Source: JAHIYG01 sp041306075
Lineage (GTDB): Archaea; Altiarchaeota; Altiarchaeia; IMC4; SCGC-AAA252-I15
Direction: 5' to 3'
NCBI GenBank assembly: GCA_041306075.1
Contig: JBFYKH010000017.1
Span: forward strand, 1-10,602
DNA length: 10,602 nucleotides
Numbering within the stretch: position 1 is the first letter of the stretch; the number at the start of each line of letters is the position of its first letter. A program made the translations under genes and the position numbers. This document shows, piece after piece, positions 1-6,846 of the stretch. The notes beneath the pieces were generated by a model that was given only the letters and a program-made list of their open reading frames with translations, ran no database searches and was not told the DNA's origin.

Positions 1-1
1 G

Positions 2-2401
2 CAGCCGCCTGCGACCCTGCCGTCGGCCACCCAGACCACCATCCCGCAGGCGCAGGCAACGACTACTACGGCCGCCGGCGCGTCGGCCACGACTACGCTC
101 AAACCGAGGGAAGACTCCACGTTGAAGTCGTCCCGCGTCGTCTTGTCCGGGTCCCTGAAGGAGGACGTCGACCCCGTACTCACCCCCGACAAGAAGACCC
201 TCATCCTGCCTACCTACGACTCCAAGTCGGGCCGCCTTGACGTGGTGGACGTAGCCGGAGCATCCCTCCTCGGCTCCGTTAAGCTGGCAGGCTCGCTCGT
301 GGCAGGCCTCGACTCCGTAATATTATCCGACGGGAAGACCGTCCTGGCGCCCTCCGGGTCATCCGGGGGCCCAGGATTGCTCGACATAGTCGACCTTCCG
401 TCACGGACCGTGACACATACCGTACGGCTGGCTGGCGCCCCTGTGGCGGACGTAGACGTCCAGGCCACGCAAGGAAACAATCACGCGGTCATTCCGACCA
501 GGCAGGACGCATCCAACAGCTTCCTCGAGGTAGTCGACCTCAAGGGGAAGCCGCCGTCCGCCCGGAAGGTGAACCTGCCTGGGGAGCCCAAGACCGCCGT
601 CGACTGCCTGCTGCTCACGAACGGCAGGACCGCGATTGTGCCCACCCACACGGTGGTCCTGTCGACGACGTCGGTCAACTTCGTCGACGTACAGGGGGCG
701 GCCCTGGCCAAGGCGCTGAGGATTGACGGCCTCCTCGCTGAGGACGTGGACGGAGTGCTGGCCCCCACAGGCGTCCTCTTGATGCCGACCAGGACTCCGG
801 TGCGCGGATTCCTCACAGTAATCGATACGGGCTCAATGAACGTCCTCAGGAAGCTCGAGCTATCCGGGACCCTCAGGGAGGGAGTCGACATCTACCTCCT
901 GCCCTCAGGGAAGACGGCCTACATACCGGTCTCTAAGGGCAGCCAAGGCTTCGTCGACATCATAGACGTGGCCGGCCTCAATGTCGCCAGGAGCGTCAGG
1001 CTCTCCGGGGACGTCGTGAAGGGCATCGACTCCCAGCATGCCAGGGACGGCTCCCGGATTTACGCCCTCTCCCAGCGCGGCGCCACAGCGTACCTCGACG
1101 CCATAGACCCGGCGTCCGGCTCAGTCCTGTACTCGACAGCGCTCAAGGGCGGGCTTACCGAGTCAGTCGACATGCTACTCTCCGACGACGGGAAGACCGT
1201 CTACGTGCCGGTGAGCGCGACCGGTGCGGGCAGGATTGACGCGGTCGACGCGGCCTCAGGCAGAATCCTGAAGACCCTCGAGGTCAGGGCAGGCTACCGG
1301 GCGGACACGGACCTCCTGATGGACGTCAACGGGGCGAGGATTGCGGTCCCCTCCGGACGGGACGTCGGATACGTCGATTTCATCACAGACCCGCCACAGA
1401 AATGCATCGTCGCGATGACGTCTGGCATGGGAGCCGGGTTCGCGGACGTCATAGACCTTTCCACGAACGCACTCGCGGGGACGCTCGCGCTCTCAGGCGA
1501 CATAGTCGCCGGCGTGGACGGGATATCCGGCGGGCAGTCGCAGTCTACTCCGGGCGCGGACGAGGACTACGTCGGTGACGCAGGGGAGACGCCGCCTACC
1601 ACGACGACACCTCCCTCGACGACGTCCACGTCGACCACAGAGCCGTATCCGACCACCACGTCCTCGACGTCGACAACTACCTCCACGCTCCGCTCCACAA
1701 CGACGACGTCCGCACGGGTGGTGACGCCCCGCTGCGGCGACGGCTACCTCTCGACCCCGAACGCTCCGGGAGGCGGCGCCGAGGAGTGCGACCTGGCCGA
1801 CAACCCGGTATACAGCAACTGGGCCGGCGCCCGGGCGTACCCCTGCCCCGAAGGGCTCTCATGCGTCAACTGCAAGTGCGTCGGCTGCGGCGACGGACGG
1901 CTCCAGGACGGCGAGTCATGCGACTCCTGGCGTCTGCGCTCCAGTTACGGCGGCGAATACCTATGGCGCGGCGAGACCATAAGCTGCCCCTCCGGCCAGA
2001 AGTGCGGCAGCGACTGCAAGTGCTCCAACACATGCGGAGACGGCGTGCTCGACCAGGGGGAACAGTGCGAGGAGGGCCGCAGCTGCCCGGAATACCACGC
2101 GTGCGGCAGCGACTGCCGCTGCGCCACCGACTGCGCCGGCTTCTGCGCCGCACAGGGTGCCGAGGAGCTGGCGATGGACGGCGGCTCCTCAGCCGACTGC
2201 TCGGAGGCCGGGCGGGCCTACCTGGGGCAGCCCCGGACGTGCACGTCCCGGTGCGTGAAGACGTACTTCATGGACGGGCTGACCGGCGAATGCTGCTGCG
2301 CCAAGGTCAACGAGCTTCCATGCAGCGACTGCCCGTGCACGGAGGGAGTCAACTGCCCGCCGAAATGCCCCACGAACGATGAATGCCTCGCCGGCATCTG
2401 A
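2..2401 (+). CDS. Large surface protein, 5' partial: beta-propeller-like repeats, Thr-rich linkers, Cys-rich C-terminus
   Basis: The frame is open from the first bases of the window, so the true start lies upstream; the TTG at 122 is only an internal codon. Residue numbers here count from that TTG. Upstream of it is an Ala/Thr/Pro-rich linker. Residues 5-470 hold tandem units of 46-49 residues with a recurring pattern: LSG, then a Val-Asp pair, then a DGKT-type turn, then VxDxAG. This resembles YVTN-type beta-propeller blades. Residues 491-530 are a Thr/Ser/Pro linker, probably O-glycosylated. Residues 538-667 hold three CGDG...GExC repeats like the Cys-rich repeats of many secreted proteins. 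Residues 668-759 are a further Cys-dense tail. There are 32 cysteines after residue 537 and only two in residues 1-537, which suggests a disulphide-bonded extracellular domain. No C-terminal membrane segment is present, so any anchor must be upstream or non-covalent. It is probably an adhesin or envelope component; the ligand is unknown. Confidence 0.85.
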   Translation, partial: QPPATLPSATQTTIPQAQATTTTAAGASATTTLKPREDSTLKSSRVVLSGSLKEDVDPVLTPDKKTLILPTYDSKSGRLDVVDVAGASLLGSVKLAGSLVAGLDSVILSDGKTVLAPSGSSGGPGLLDIVDLPSRTVTHTVRLAGAPVADVDVQATQGNNHAVIPTRQDASNSFLEVVDLKGKPPSARKVNLPGEPKTAVDCLLLTNGRTAIVPTHTVVLSTTSVNFVDVQGAALAKALRIDGLLAEDVDGVLAPTGVLLMPTRTPVRGFLTVIDTGSMNVLRKLELSGTLREGVDIYLLPSGKTAYIPVSKGSQGFVDIIDVAGLNVARSVRLSGDVVKGIDSQHARDGSRIYALSQRGATAYLDAIDPASGSVLYSTALKGGLTESVDMLLSDDGKTVYVPVSATGAGRIDAVDAASGRILKTLEVRAGYRADTDLLMDVNGARIAVPSGRDVGYVDFITDPPQKCIVAMTSGMGAGFADVIDLSTNALAGTLALSGDIVAGVDGISGGQSQSTPGADEDYVGDAGETPPTTTTPPSTTSTSTTEPYPTTTSSTSTTTSTLRSTTTTSARVVTPRCGDGYLSTPNAPGGGAEECDLADNPVYSNWAGARAYPCPEGLSCVNCKCVGCGDGRLQDGESCDSWRLRSSYGGEYLWRGETISCPSGQKCGSDCKCSNTCGDGVLDQGEQCEEGRSCPEYHACGSDCRCATDCAGFCAAQGAEELAMDGGSSADCSEAGRAYLGQPRTCTSRCVKTYFMDGLTGECCCAKVNELPCSDCPCTEGVNCPPKCPTNDECLAGI
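134..1531 (+). repeat. Protein-level tandem repeats, about 47 residues each (propeller-like blades)
   Basis: A hydrophobic-Asp pair (VD, LD, ID or TD) recurs with its Asp at residues 17, 64, 112, 161, 210, 256, 303, 350 and 397, counting from position 122. The spacing is 46-49 residues. Each unit also has a Pro or Ser after a hydrophobic strand and a VDxxD-like strand about 22 residues later. After residue 397 the register breaks: about 25 residues are missing before a last half unit ending near residue 470. The pattern fits YVTN-like beta-propeller blades. The DNA copies have diverged, so this is an old array and not a recent expansion. Confidence 0.8.
1592..1711 (+). repeat. Thr/Ser/Pro low-complexity linker
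   Basis: About 40 codons encode almost only Thr, Ser and Pro, mainly ACG, ACC, ACA, TCG and TCC, giving an ACG-rich simple-sequence tract. It separates the propeller-like domain from the Cys-rich domain. Such linkers in archaeal surface proteins are commonly O-glycosylated, which is an inference here. A similar linker lies at 2-121 and a shorter one inside the 6847-9210 gene. Confidence 0.85.
1733..2122 (+). repeat. Three CGDG-type Cys-rich protein repeats
   Basis: Three units begin with Cys-Gly-Asp-Gly at 1733, 1886 and 2033. Each continues with a Gly/Glu-x-Cys element (EEC, GESC, GEQC) and a closing group of closely spaced cysteines (CVNCKC, CGSDCKC, CGSDCRC). Six cysteines per unit suggest three disulphides each. 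The pattern resembles the DUF4215/Myxococcus-type Cys-rich repeats of secreted proteins; the assignment is by motif only. Confidence 0.75.
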
Positions 2402-2423
2402 TGGACGGAACAGGTGGACGCGA

Positions 2424-2431
2424 CTTAAATA
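2424..2431 (+). promoter_or_regulatory. Archaeal TATA box for the gcv operon
   Basis: CTTAAATA lies in the 67-base gap after the surface protein gene. Transcription would start about 26 bases after its centre, near 2453-2454. That leaves a leader of roughly 15 bases carrying the GGTGAT Shine-Dalgarno match before the gcvH start. The leader is too short to hold a glycine riboswitch. Confidence 0.65.
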
Positions 2432-2456
2432 CAGCATATCCTAATGTCTTTCACCG

Positions 2457-2471
2457 GGTGATTTTCGCATT
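2457..2471 (+). promoter_or_regulatory. Shine-Dalgarno site and ATT start codon of gcvH
   Basis: GGTGAT (2457-2462) matches part of the archaeal consensus AGGAGGTGAT. It is followed after six bases by ATT at 2469, in frame with the conserved H-protein N-terminus. There is no ATG, GTG or TTG in this frame between the upstream stop TAA at 2442 and GTG 2514. GTG 2514 falls inside the conserved EHEWV motif, which makes it a poor start. The site therefore points to ATT as initiator. Confidence 0.6.
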
Positions 2472-2855
2472 GACTATCCGAAGGAGCTGAAGTACACCAA
2501 GGAACACGAGTGGGTGAGGGTCGAAGGAGACATAGCCGTCGTCGGAATAACCGATTTCGCGCAGCATGCGCTCGGAGACATAGTCTTCGCCGAGCTGCCG
2601 GCCGTCGGCGGCCGCGTCAACAAGGGTAAGGGCGCCGCCGTGGTGGAGTCCGTGAAGTCCGTCTCCGACGTCTACTCCCCAGTATGCGGCGAAGTCGCCG
2701 AAGCCAACAACCAGGTCTCGGAATCCCCGGAAGTCATCAACAAGAGCCCGTACACGGACGGGTGGATGTTCAAGGTGAAGATAGAGGACAAGTCAGAGCT
2801 GAACGACCTGATGGACTCGGCATCCTACGCAAGATACGCAGGGGCTAAAAAGTAA
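2469..2855 (+). CDS. gcvH: Glycine cleavage system H protein (lipoyl carrier)
   Basis: The H-protein carries the aminomethyl group from the glycine decarboxylase to the T-protein on a lipoyl arm, in the cytoplasm. Starting at ATT 2469 gives 128 residues, the usual family length. The N-terminus reads DYPKELKYTKEHEW at residues 2-15, the classical opening of the family. The lipoylated lysine is K63 in VESVKSVSD, the usual position, followed by YSPVCGEV. The C-terminal helix region is complete. It is the first gene of the operon, ending one base before gcvPA. The only odd point is the start codon: the next standard start in frame, GTG 2514, would remove 15 conserved residues. ATT initiation, or a sequencing error in an original ATG, are the two explanations. 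Confidence 0.93.
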   Translation: MDYPKELKYTKEHEWVRVEGDIAVVGITDFAQHALGDIVFAELPAVGGRVNKGKGAAVVESVKSVSDVYSPVCGEVAEANNQVSESPEVINKSPYTDGWMFKVKIEDKSELNDLMDSASYARYAGAKK

Positions 2856-2856
2856 G

Positions 2857-4134
2857 ATGCGCCACGCCCCGGCAACCCCGAATGAACGGAAGGAAATGCT
2901 CGGCTGCCTGGGGCTCAAGAGCCAGGCGGAACTCTTCAAGGACGTCCCGGAATGCGTCCGGCTCAGAAAGCCGCTCAAACTGCCTCCCGGGCTCACGGAA
3001 CAGGAGGCCCAAGCCCACATGCGCGGGCTCGCCGGAGAAAACAATACGGGCCTGTCATTCCTCGGCGCCGGATACTACCGGCACTACATACCCTCCGCCG
3101 TAGGCCACATCATATCCCGGAGCGAATTCTACACGGCATACACCCCCTACCAGGCGGAGGTCAGCCAGGGCGTGCTGCAAGCCCTCTTCGAATACCAGAG
3201 CCTCATGTGCGAGCTCACCGGCCAGGAAGTCAGCAACGCCACCATGTACGACGGCTCCACGGCGCTCGCGGAAGCCTGCGTGATGGCGCACAACATAACG
3301 AAACGGACGGAGATTATGGCGTCCGACACCCTCCATCCCCAATACCTGGAGGTCTTGAAGACATACTGCGGAGCTGGGGGGCTCAGGCTGACAGTCATCC
3401 CATCCAAGGACGGCACGTCATCGGCCATGCAGCCGACGGAGGAGACGGCGGCGGTCATCGTCCAGACCCCGAACTATCATGGCATAATAGAGGGCACCGG
3501 CGGCATGCTAGAGACAACCAGGCAGGCCGGGGCCGTCCTCATCGGCTGCATCATAGAGGCGACGTCCCTCGGCCTCATGAAGCCTCCCGCCGCAGACATC
3601 GTGGCTGGGGAAGGCCAGGCCCTCGGCAACAGCGTCTCATACGGGGGCCCGGCGTTCGGCTTCCTCGCGACCGGCATGAAATACGTGAGGAACCTTCCCG
3701 GCCGCCTCGTCGGAGAGACAGCGGACGGGGCGGGGCGGAGAGGCTACGTCCTCACCCTCCAGGCCCGTGAACAGCACATCAGGCGCGAGAAGGCGACGTC
3801 GAACATATGCACCGCCCAAAGCCTGTGCGGCATCGCCGCGGCCGCATACCTCGCCCTCCTCGGGCCGGAGGGCTTCAGGCGTGTCGCGGAGAACTCGCAC
3901 CGGAATGCGGTCTACCTCTCGGAGCGCCTCCTTGAGCACAAGGGCTTCAGCCTCGTCTACGACAAGCCGTTCTACAACGAATTCCTAATCCGATGCCCGG
4001 AGGGGACGTACGAGAAGGCCAGGAAGGCAGGGATACTTCCCGGGGTCAAAGTCGGAAACGAACGCCTGCTTATAGCCGCGACCGAACTGCACACGATGGA
4101 CGACATGGACGCTTTCGCGGAGGCGGTGAAATGA
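2857..4134 (+). CDS. gcvPA: Glycine dehydrogenase (decarboxylating) subunit 1, GcvPA
   Basis: This is the alpha subunit of the split P-protein. With GcvPB it decarboxylates glycine and loads the remaining aminomethyl group onto lipoyl-GcvH. It has 425 residues, close to the usual length near 440. Family landmarks are the N-terminal NERKEMLGCLG at 9-19, the FLGAGYYRHYIP stretch at 68-79, AYTPYQAEVSQG at 94-105 and the MYDGSTALAEA motif at 130-140. The catalytic PLP lysine is on the beta subunit, as expected. The ATG lies one base after the gcvH stop with only a weak AGGGG upstream, so translation is probably coupled to gcvH. The stop overlaps the gcvPB start (ATGA). No truncation or missing block was noticed. 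Confidence 0.95.
   Translation: MRHAPATPNERKEMLGCLGLKSQAELFKDVPECVRLRKPLKLPPGLTEQEAQAHMRGLAGENNTGLSFLGAGYYRHYIPSAVGHIISRSEFYTAYTPYQAEVSQGVLQALFEYQSLMCELTGQEVSNATMYDGSTALAEACVMAHNITKRTEIMASDTLHPQYLEVLKTYCGAGGLRLTVIPSKDGTSSAMQPTEETAAVIVQTPNYHGIIEGTGGMLETTRQAGAVLIGCIIEATSLGLMKPPAADIVAGEGQALGNSVSYGGPAFGFLATGMKYVRNLPGRLVGETADGAGRRGYVLTLQAREQHIRREKATSNICTAQSLCGIAAAAYLALLGPEGFRRVAENSHRNAVYLSERLLEHKGFSLVYDKPFYNEFLIRCPEGTYEKARKAGILPGVKVGNERLLIAATELHTMDDMDAFAEAVK
4119..4123 (+). promoter_or_regulatory. Ribosome binding site that fixes the gcvPB start
   Basis: GGAGG lies seven bases before ATG 4131. It supports this ATG over starts further upstream in the same open frame, which would read through the end of gcvPA. 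Confidence 0.7.
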
Positions 4135-5573
4135 AAACCCTGATTGAGGAGTCATCGCCGGGCAGGACCGGCATCCTGCCGCCAGAGATAAGGCACGGCG
4201 CCAAGTCGAGGATACCCCCCGGCATGGCCAGGCGGAACCTCGCCCTCCCGGAACTCGCCGAAGTCGACGTCATACGCCACTACACCGCCCTCTCCCGGAT
4301 GAACTTCGGGCTCGACAGCGGATTCTACCCCCTAGGCTCATGCACCATGAAATACAACCCGAAGCTCTGCGAGGACGCGGCGAGACTGGAAGGGTTCGCC
4401 GACATCCACCCACTCCAGCCAGAGGACACCGTCCAAGGCGCCCTCAGACTCCTCAGGGAGGCCGAAAAGGCCCTCTCCGAGATAACCGGCATGGACGCGT
4501 TCACCCTCCAGCCCGCGGCCGGAGCCCACGGGGAACTCACCGGCGTCATGATAACGAAGGCATACTTCAAGGACATCGGCGAGGACAGGAAGCGGATACT
4601 CGTCGCCGACTCGAGCCACGGCACCAACCCCGCCTCGGCGGCGTACTGCGGATACGAGGTCGTCACCGTCAAATCCGACGGCGACGGGAACCTCGACCTC
4701 CGGGAGCTCGGGGAACTGATGACTACTGACGTCGCAGCCCTCATGCTCACGAACCCGAACACCATTGGCCTCTTCGACGAGAACATATGCGAAATCACCG
4801 AGATAGTCCACGCCAAAGGCGGCCTCGTCTACTACGACGGGGCCAACATGAACGCCATCATGGGCGTCGCAAGGCCCGCGGACATGGGATACGACATCAT
4901 CCACCTGAACCTCCACAAGACCTTCGCCACGCCGCACGGGGGCGGAGGACCAGGCTCAGGCCCGGTCGGCGTCGTAAAGAAGCTAGCCGACTACCTGCCC
5001 GCGCCCCGCATCACGGAAAAAGCTGGCGTGTACCGACTGGAACCTGGCACAGCCAAATCCATCGGCCGCGTGAGGGCATTCCACGGCAGCTTCGCAGTCA
5101 TACTGCGAGCATACTGCTACATCCGGCTCCTCGGCGGCGACGGACTCAGGCAGGCGAGCGAAGACGCCGTGCTCAACGCGAACTACCTGATGAAACAGCT
5201 GAAGGGGCACTTCGACCTCCCATACGACCGCGCTTGCATGCACGAGTTCGTGCTGTCCGGCCGCAGGCAGGCGCACGGAAGCGGAGTCCACACGCTCGAC
5301 ATCGCCAAACGCCTGCTCGACTACGGATTCCACTCGCCCACGATATACTTTCCCCTCATCGTGGAGGAGGCCATCATGGTCGAGCCCACCGAGACCGAGA
5401 GCAAGGCGACGCTGGACGCGTTCGCCGACGCGATGATAAAAATAGCCGGCGAATGCAGGGAAAACCCGGAACAGGTCAAGTCCGCGCCGAAGACGACCCC
5501 CGTCGGCCGCCTCGACAACACCCTCGCGGCAAGGCAGCCGGTCCTCACCTGGAAACAGAAGCGGGCCGGATGA
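4131..5573 (+). CDS. gcvPB: Glycine dehydrogenase (decarboxylating) subunit 2, GcvPB
   Basis: This is the PLP-binding beta subunit of the glycine decarboxylase; archaeal and many bacterial enzymes are alpha2-beta2. The protein has 480 residues. Visible landmarks are GFYPLGSCTMKYNPK at 64-78, HPLQPEDTVQGAL at 93-105, the HGTNPASAA motif at 163-171 and YYDGANMNA at 234-242. The PLP lysine is K263 in HLNLHKTFATPHGGGGPG. The frame stays open further upstream, but the preceding codons lie inside gcvPA, are Arg-rich and match nothing. ATG 4131 overlaps the gcvPA stop by four bases and has a GGAGG site. The last 29 bases overlap the 3' end of the convergent minus-strand gene. A working pathway also needs GcvT, a dihydrolipoyl dehydrogenase and lipoylation enzymes, none of which is in the window. 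Confidence 0.96.
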   Translation: MKTLIEESSPGRTGILPPEIRHGAKSRIPPGMARRNLALPELAEVDVIRHYTALSRMNFGLDSGFYPLGSCTMKYNPKLCEDAARLEGFADIHPLQPEDTVQGALRLLREAEKALSEITGMDAFTLQPAAGAHGELTGVMITKAYFKDIGEDRKRILVADSSHGTNPASAAYCGYEVVTVKSDGDGNLDLRELGELMTTDVAALMLTNPNTIGLFDENICEITEIVHAKGGLVYYDGANMNAIMGVARPADMGYDIIHLNLHKTFATPHGGGGPGSGPVGVVKKLADYLPAPRITEKAGVYRLEPGTAKSIGRVRAFHGSFAVILRAYCYIRLLGGDGLRQASEDAVLNANYLMKQLKGHFDLPYDRACMHEFVLSGRRQAHGSGVHTLDIAKRLLDYGFHSPTIYFPLIVEEAIMVEPTETESKATLDAFADAMIKIAGECRENPEQVKSAPKTTPVGRLDNTLAARQPVLTWKQKRAG

Positions 5574-6288
5574 ACCTCCGAAGCGGAGGAACCGGGTCAC
5601 CGAACCCGTCCGGCGCAAGCTCAGGCATGACCTCCCTCAGGTAATGCAGCATCGCGGCCAGCATCGTCGGCTGGCCCCCGCCCCTGGCCTTGCGCAAAGC
5701 CGCCTGGACGACCCCCCTGTCCTCGACAGACAATCCGACCTCCTTCCCGGCGGCCTTCAGAAGTCTCGCAGACCATAGGATGCAGTGCCCGTCTCCGGAG
5801 GACCTGCCGTACTCAAGAAGCATCGGGGGATAAGCCCCCGGCATGTGCCCGGACAACAGGCTCAGCCTGGCAGCCATCAACAAGAGGCCGGGGTTCGCCT
5901 GATTTGCCTTGTAGGCCTCGTCGTACTCGTCAATAGACTTGCCAATCACCTCACGCGTCCTGTCATCCAGACTTATGGGGTGGCCGACAGCCTTCCCGTA
6001 GTACGCGCATTCCCCGGCGAAGATCAGCTGATGGGGGTCCCTGCCTCCGAGATTCCGCTCATAATCCATCCTCAGCCAGACGTAGTCGTCGTCCGCGTTC
6101 ACCACAGGCACGCCGAGCCCCCGCATGTGATAAACCAGCTCAGCGGCGTCCCTGCCGTGCCTGTCCCTCCTGGCCGCCGCCAAGGCGTCGTCCAAGGCCT
6201 TAACGTCCTCCCCTGTCGTAAGCCACCAGCCACGGGACTCCCTTGGCGGCTCAAGCAGCGGCTGAGGCCGGAGCGCACGCAACCCCAT
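5545..6288 (-). CDS. Hypothetical protein, probably soluble and helical
   Basis: The 247-residue product is not recognised. Composition is mixed charged and hydrophobic with no signal peptide or membrane segment, and most of it reads as amphipathic helices. Stretches that might be conserved are VVNADDDYVWLRMDYERNLGG in the first half and a Leu/Ala-rich part (NPGLLLMAARLSLLSGHM) in the middle. I chose ATG 6288 because GGAG (6299-6296) lies seven bases before it and the TATA-like element at 6330-6321 would start transcription near 6299. The alternative ATG at 6321 would lie inside the promoter. Its last 29 bases are antisense to the end of gcvPB, so the gene converges on the gcv operon. It diverges from the 6351 gene. 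The plus-strand frames opposite it look like shadows. It could be lineage-specific; function unknown. Confidence 0.7.
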   Translation of the reverse strand: MGLRALRPQPLLEPPRESRGWWLTTGEDVKALDDALAAARRDRHGRDAAELVYHMRGLGVPVVNADDDYVWLRMDYERNLGGRDPHQLIFAGECAYYGKAVGHPISLDDRTREVIGKSIDEYDEAYKANQANPGLLLMAARLSLLSGHMPGAYPPMLLEYGRSSGDGHCILWSARLLKAAGKEVGLSVEDRGVVQAALRKARGGGQPTMLAAMLHYLREVMPELAPDGFGDPVPPLRRFIRPASVSR

Positions 6289-6320
6289 GTTAATACTCCA
6301 GCAATCCCGGCATAATAGCA

Positions 6321-6330
6321 TATTTTTATC
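6321..6330. promoter_or_regulatory. Shared TATA-like element of two divergent genes
   Basis: TATTTTTATC on the plus strand reads GATAAAAATA on the minus strand, so both strands offer a TATA-like box. On the plus strand its centre is 25 bases before ATG 6351, which fits a leaderless transcript. On the minus strand transcription would start near 6299, about 11 bases before ATG 6288. No second A/T-rich element exists in the 62-base gap that could serve only one gene. Use in both directions is inferred. Confidence 0.55.
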
Positions 6331-6350
6331 CGTACTCCCCTATACTCCTC

Positions 6351-6770
6351 ATGGCATTGGTCGATGCGATGGCGGAAAGGCCCTGGGGCATGGTACTGGT
6401 CGCAGTACTCGTCGTACTGCTCCTCGGCGCAGTAACGCTCATGCTCTTCGGCTCGGACGATGCCGCCGAAAAGCCGGCCCCCAAGGTTAAGCCGGCGCCT
6501 GCCACCATCGAGAACAACCCGGCACTGAACGGCAGCTTCTGGGCGTGCAACGGCCTCGTATGCGCAAGATACATGACCCCGCAGGAATGGGTCGCGAGAT
6601 TCTGTTTCGCCAGGGACGGCCAGAACCTATGCTCCGTGAACACCCCCCAGGGGCCGATGGACATCGCACTCTCAGCGCTGAACCTCTCGGCGATACAGGA
6701 CTGCGCGGAATACACCTGCGTCCAGGAAGTTCTCGTAAGAAACGCAAGCTACGCGATACCCGTCACGTAA
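6351..6770 (+). CDS. Small membrane-anchored protein with six extracytoplasmic cysteines
   Basis: The 139-residue product begins with a short N-terminus and one hydrophobic segment at about residues 12-33, which is a signal anchor or an uncleaved signal peptide. A Lys/Pro/Ala-rich spacer (about 37-52) leads to an outside domain of about 85 residues. That domain has six cysteines at 66, 71, 85, 94, 118 and 123, arranged as CX4C, CX8C and CX4C, enough for three disulphides. It also has three N-glycosylation sequons (NGS, NLS, NAS). I do not recognise the family. ATG 6351 is at the distance from the TATA-like element expected of a leaderless transcript. The gene stands alone, followed by the separate promoter of the 6847 gene. 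A role at the cell surface is inferred from topology only. Confidence 0.8.
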   Translation: MALVDAMAERPWGMVLVAVLVVLLLGAVTLMLFGSDDAAEKPAPKVKPAPATIENNPALNGSFWACNGLVCARYMTPQEWVARFCFARDGQNLCSVNTPQGPMDIALSALNLSAIQDCAEYTCVQEVLVRNASYAIPVT

Positions 6771-6790
6771 ACGCGGAGTAGACGGAACCC

Positions 6791-6798
6791 CTTATATT
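6791..6798 (+). promoter_or_regulatory. Archaeal TATA box for the 6847-10394 gene pair
   Basis: CTTATATT lies in the 76-base gap between the 6-Cys protein and the 787-residue protein. The predicted transcription start is near 6821, leaving a leader of about 26 bases. That leader contains only a weak AAAGG-like ribosome binding site at 6840-6844, so initiation of this gene may be inefficient or regulated. The local DNA is more A/T-rich than its surroundings. Confidence 0.6.
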
Positions 6799-6846
6799 CA
6801 ACAAACACCAAATAATCCATAGTCTTTCATTGTTTTACGAAAGGCC

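Noticed and set aside
122..124. TTG as the start codon of the first surface protein
   Set aside because: The frame is open upstream to the edge of the window and encodes a Thr-rich linker like the one later in the protein. The gene starts before the window.
2432..2468. A glycine riboswitch before gcvH
   Set aside because: The predicted leader is only about 15 bases and the whole gap is 67 bases with the TATA box inside it, too short for a glycine aptamer.
2514..2516. GTG as the gcvH start
   Set aside because: It removes the conserved PKELKYTKEHEW segment and leaves a protein of 113 residues, shorter than the family. The frame upstream codes for that segment exactly.
3993..4130. Extension of gcvPB upstream of ATG 4131
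   Set aside because: These codons lie inside gcvPA, give a charged sequence unlike any GcvPB, and ATG 4131 has a good ribosome binding site and overlap.
5785..6315. Plus-strand frame of 176 codons opposite the hypothetical gene
   Set aside because: It has no ribosome binding site or promoter in place and no recognisable pattern. The minus-strand frame is longer and has a promoter and Shine-Dalgarno match. Certainty is only moderate because neither protein is recognised.
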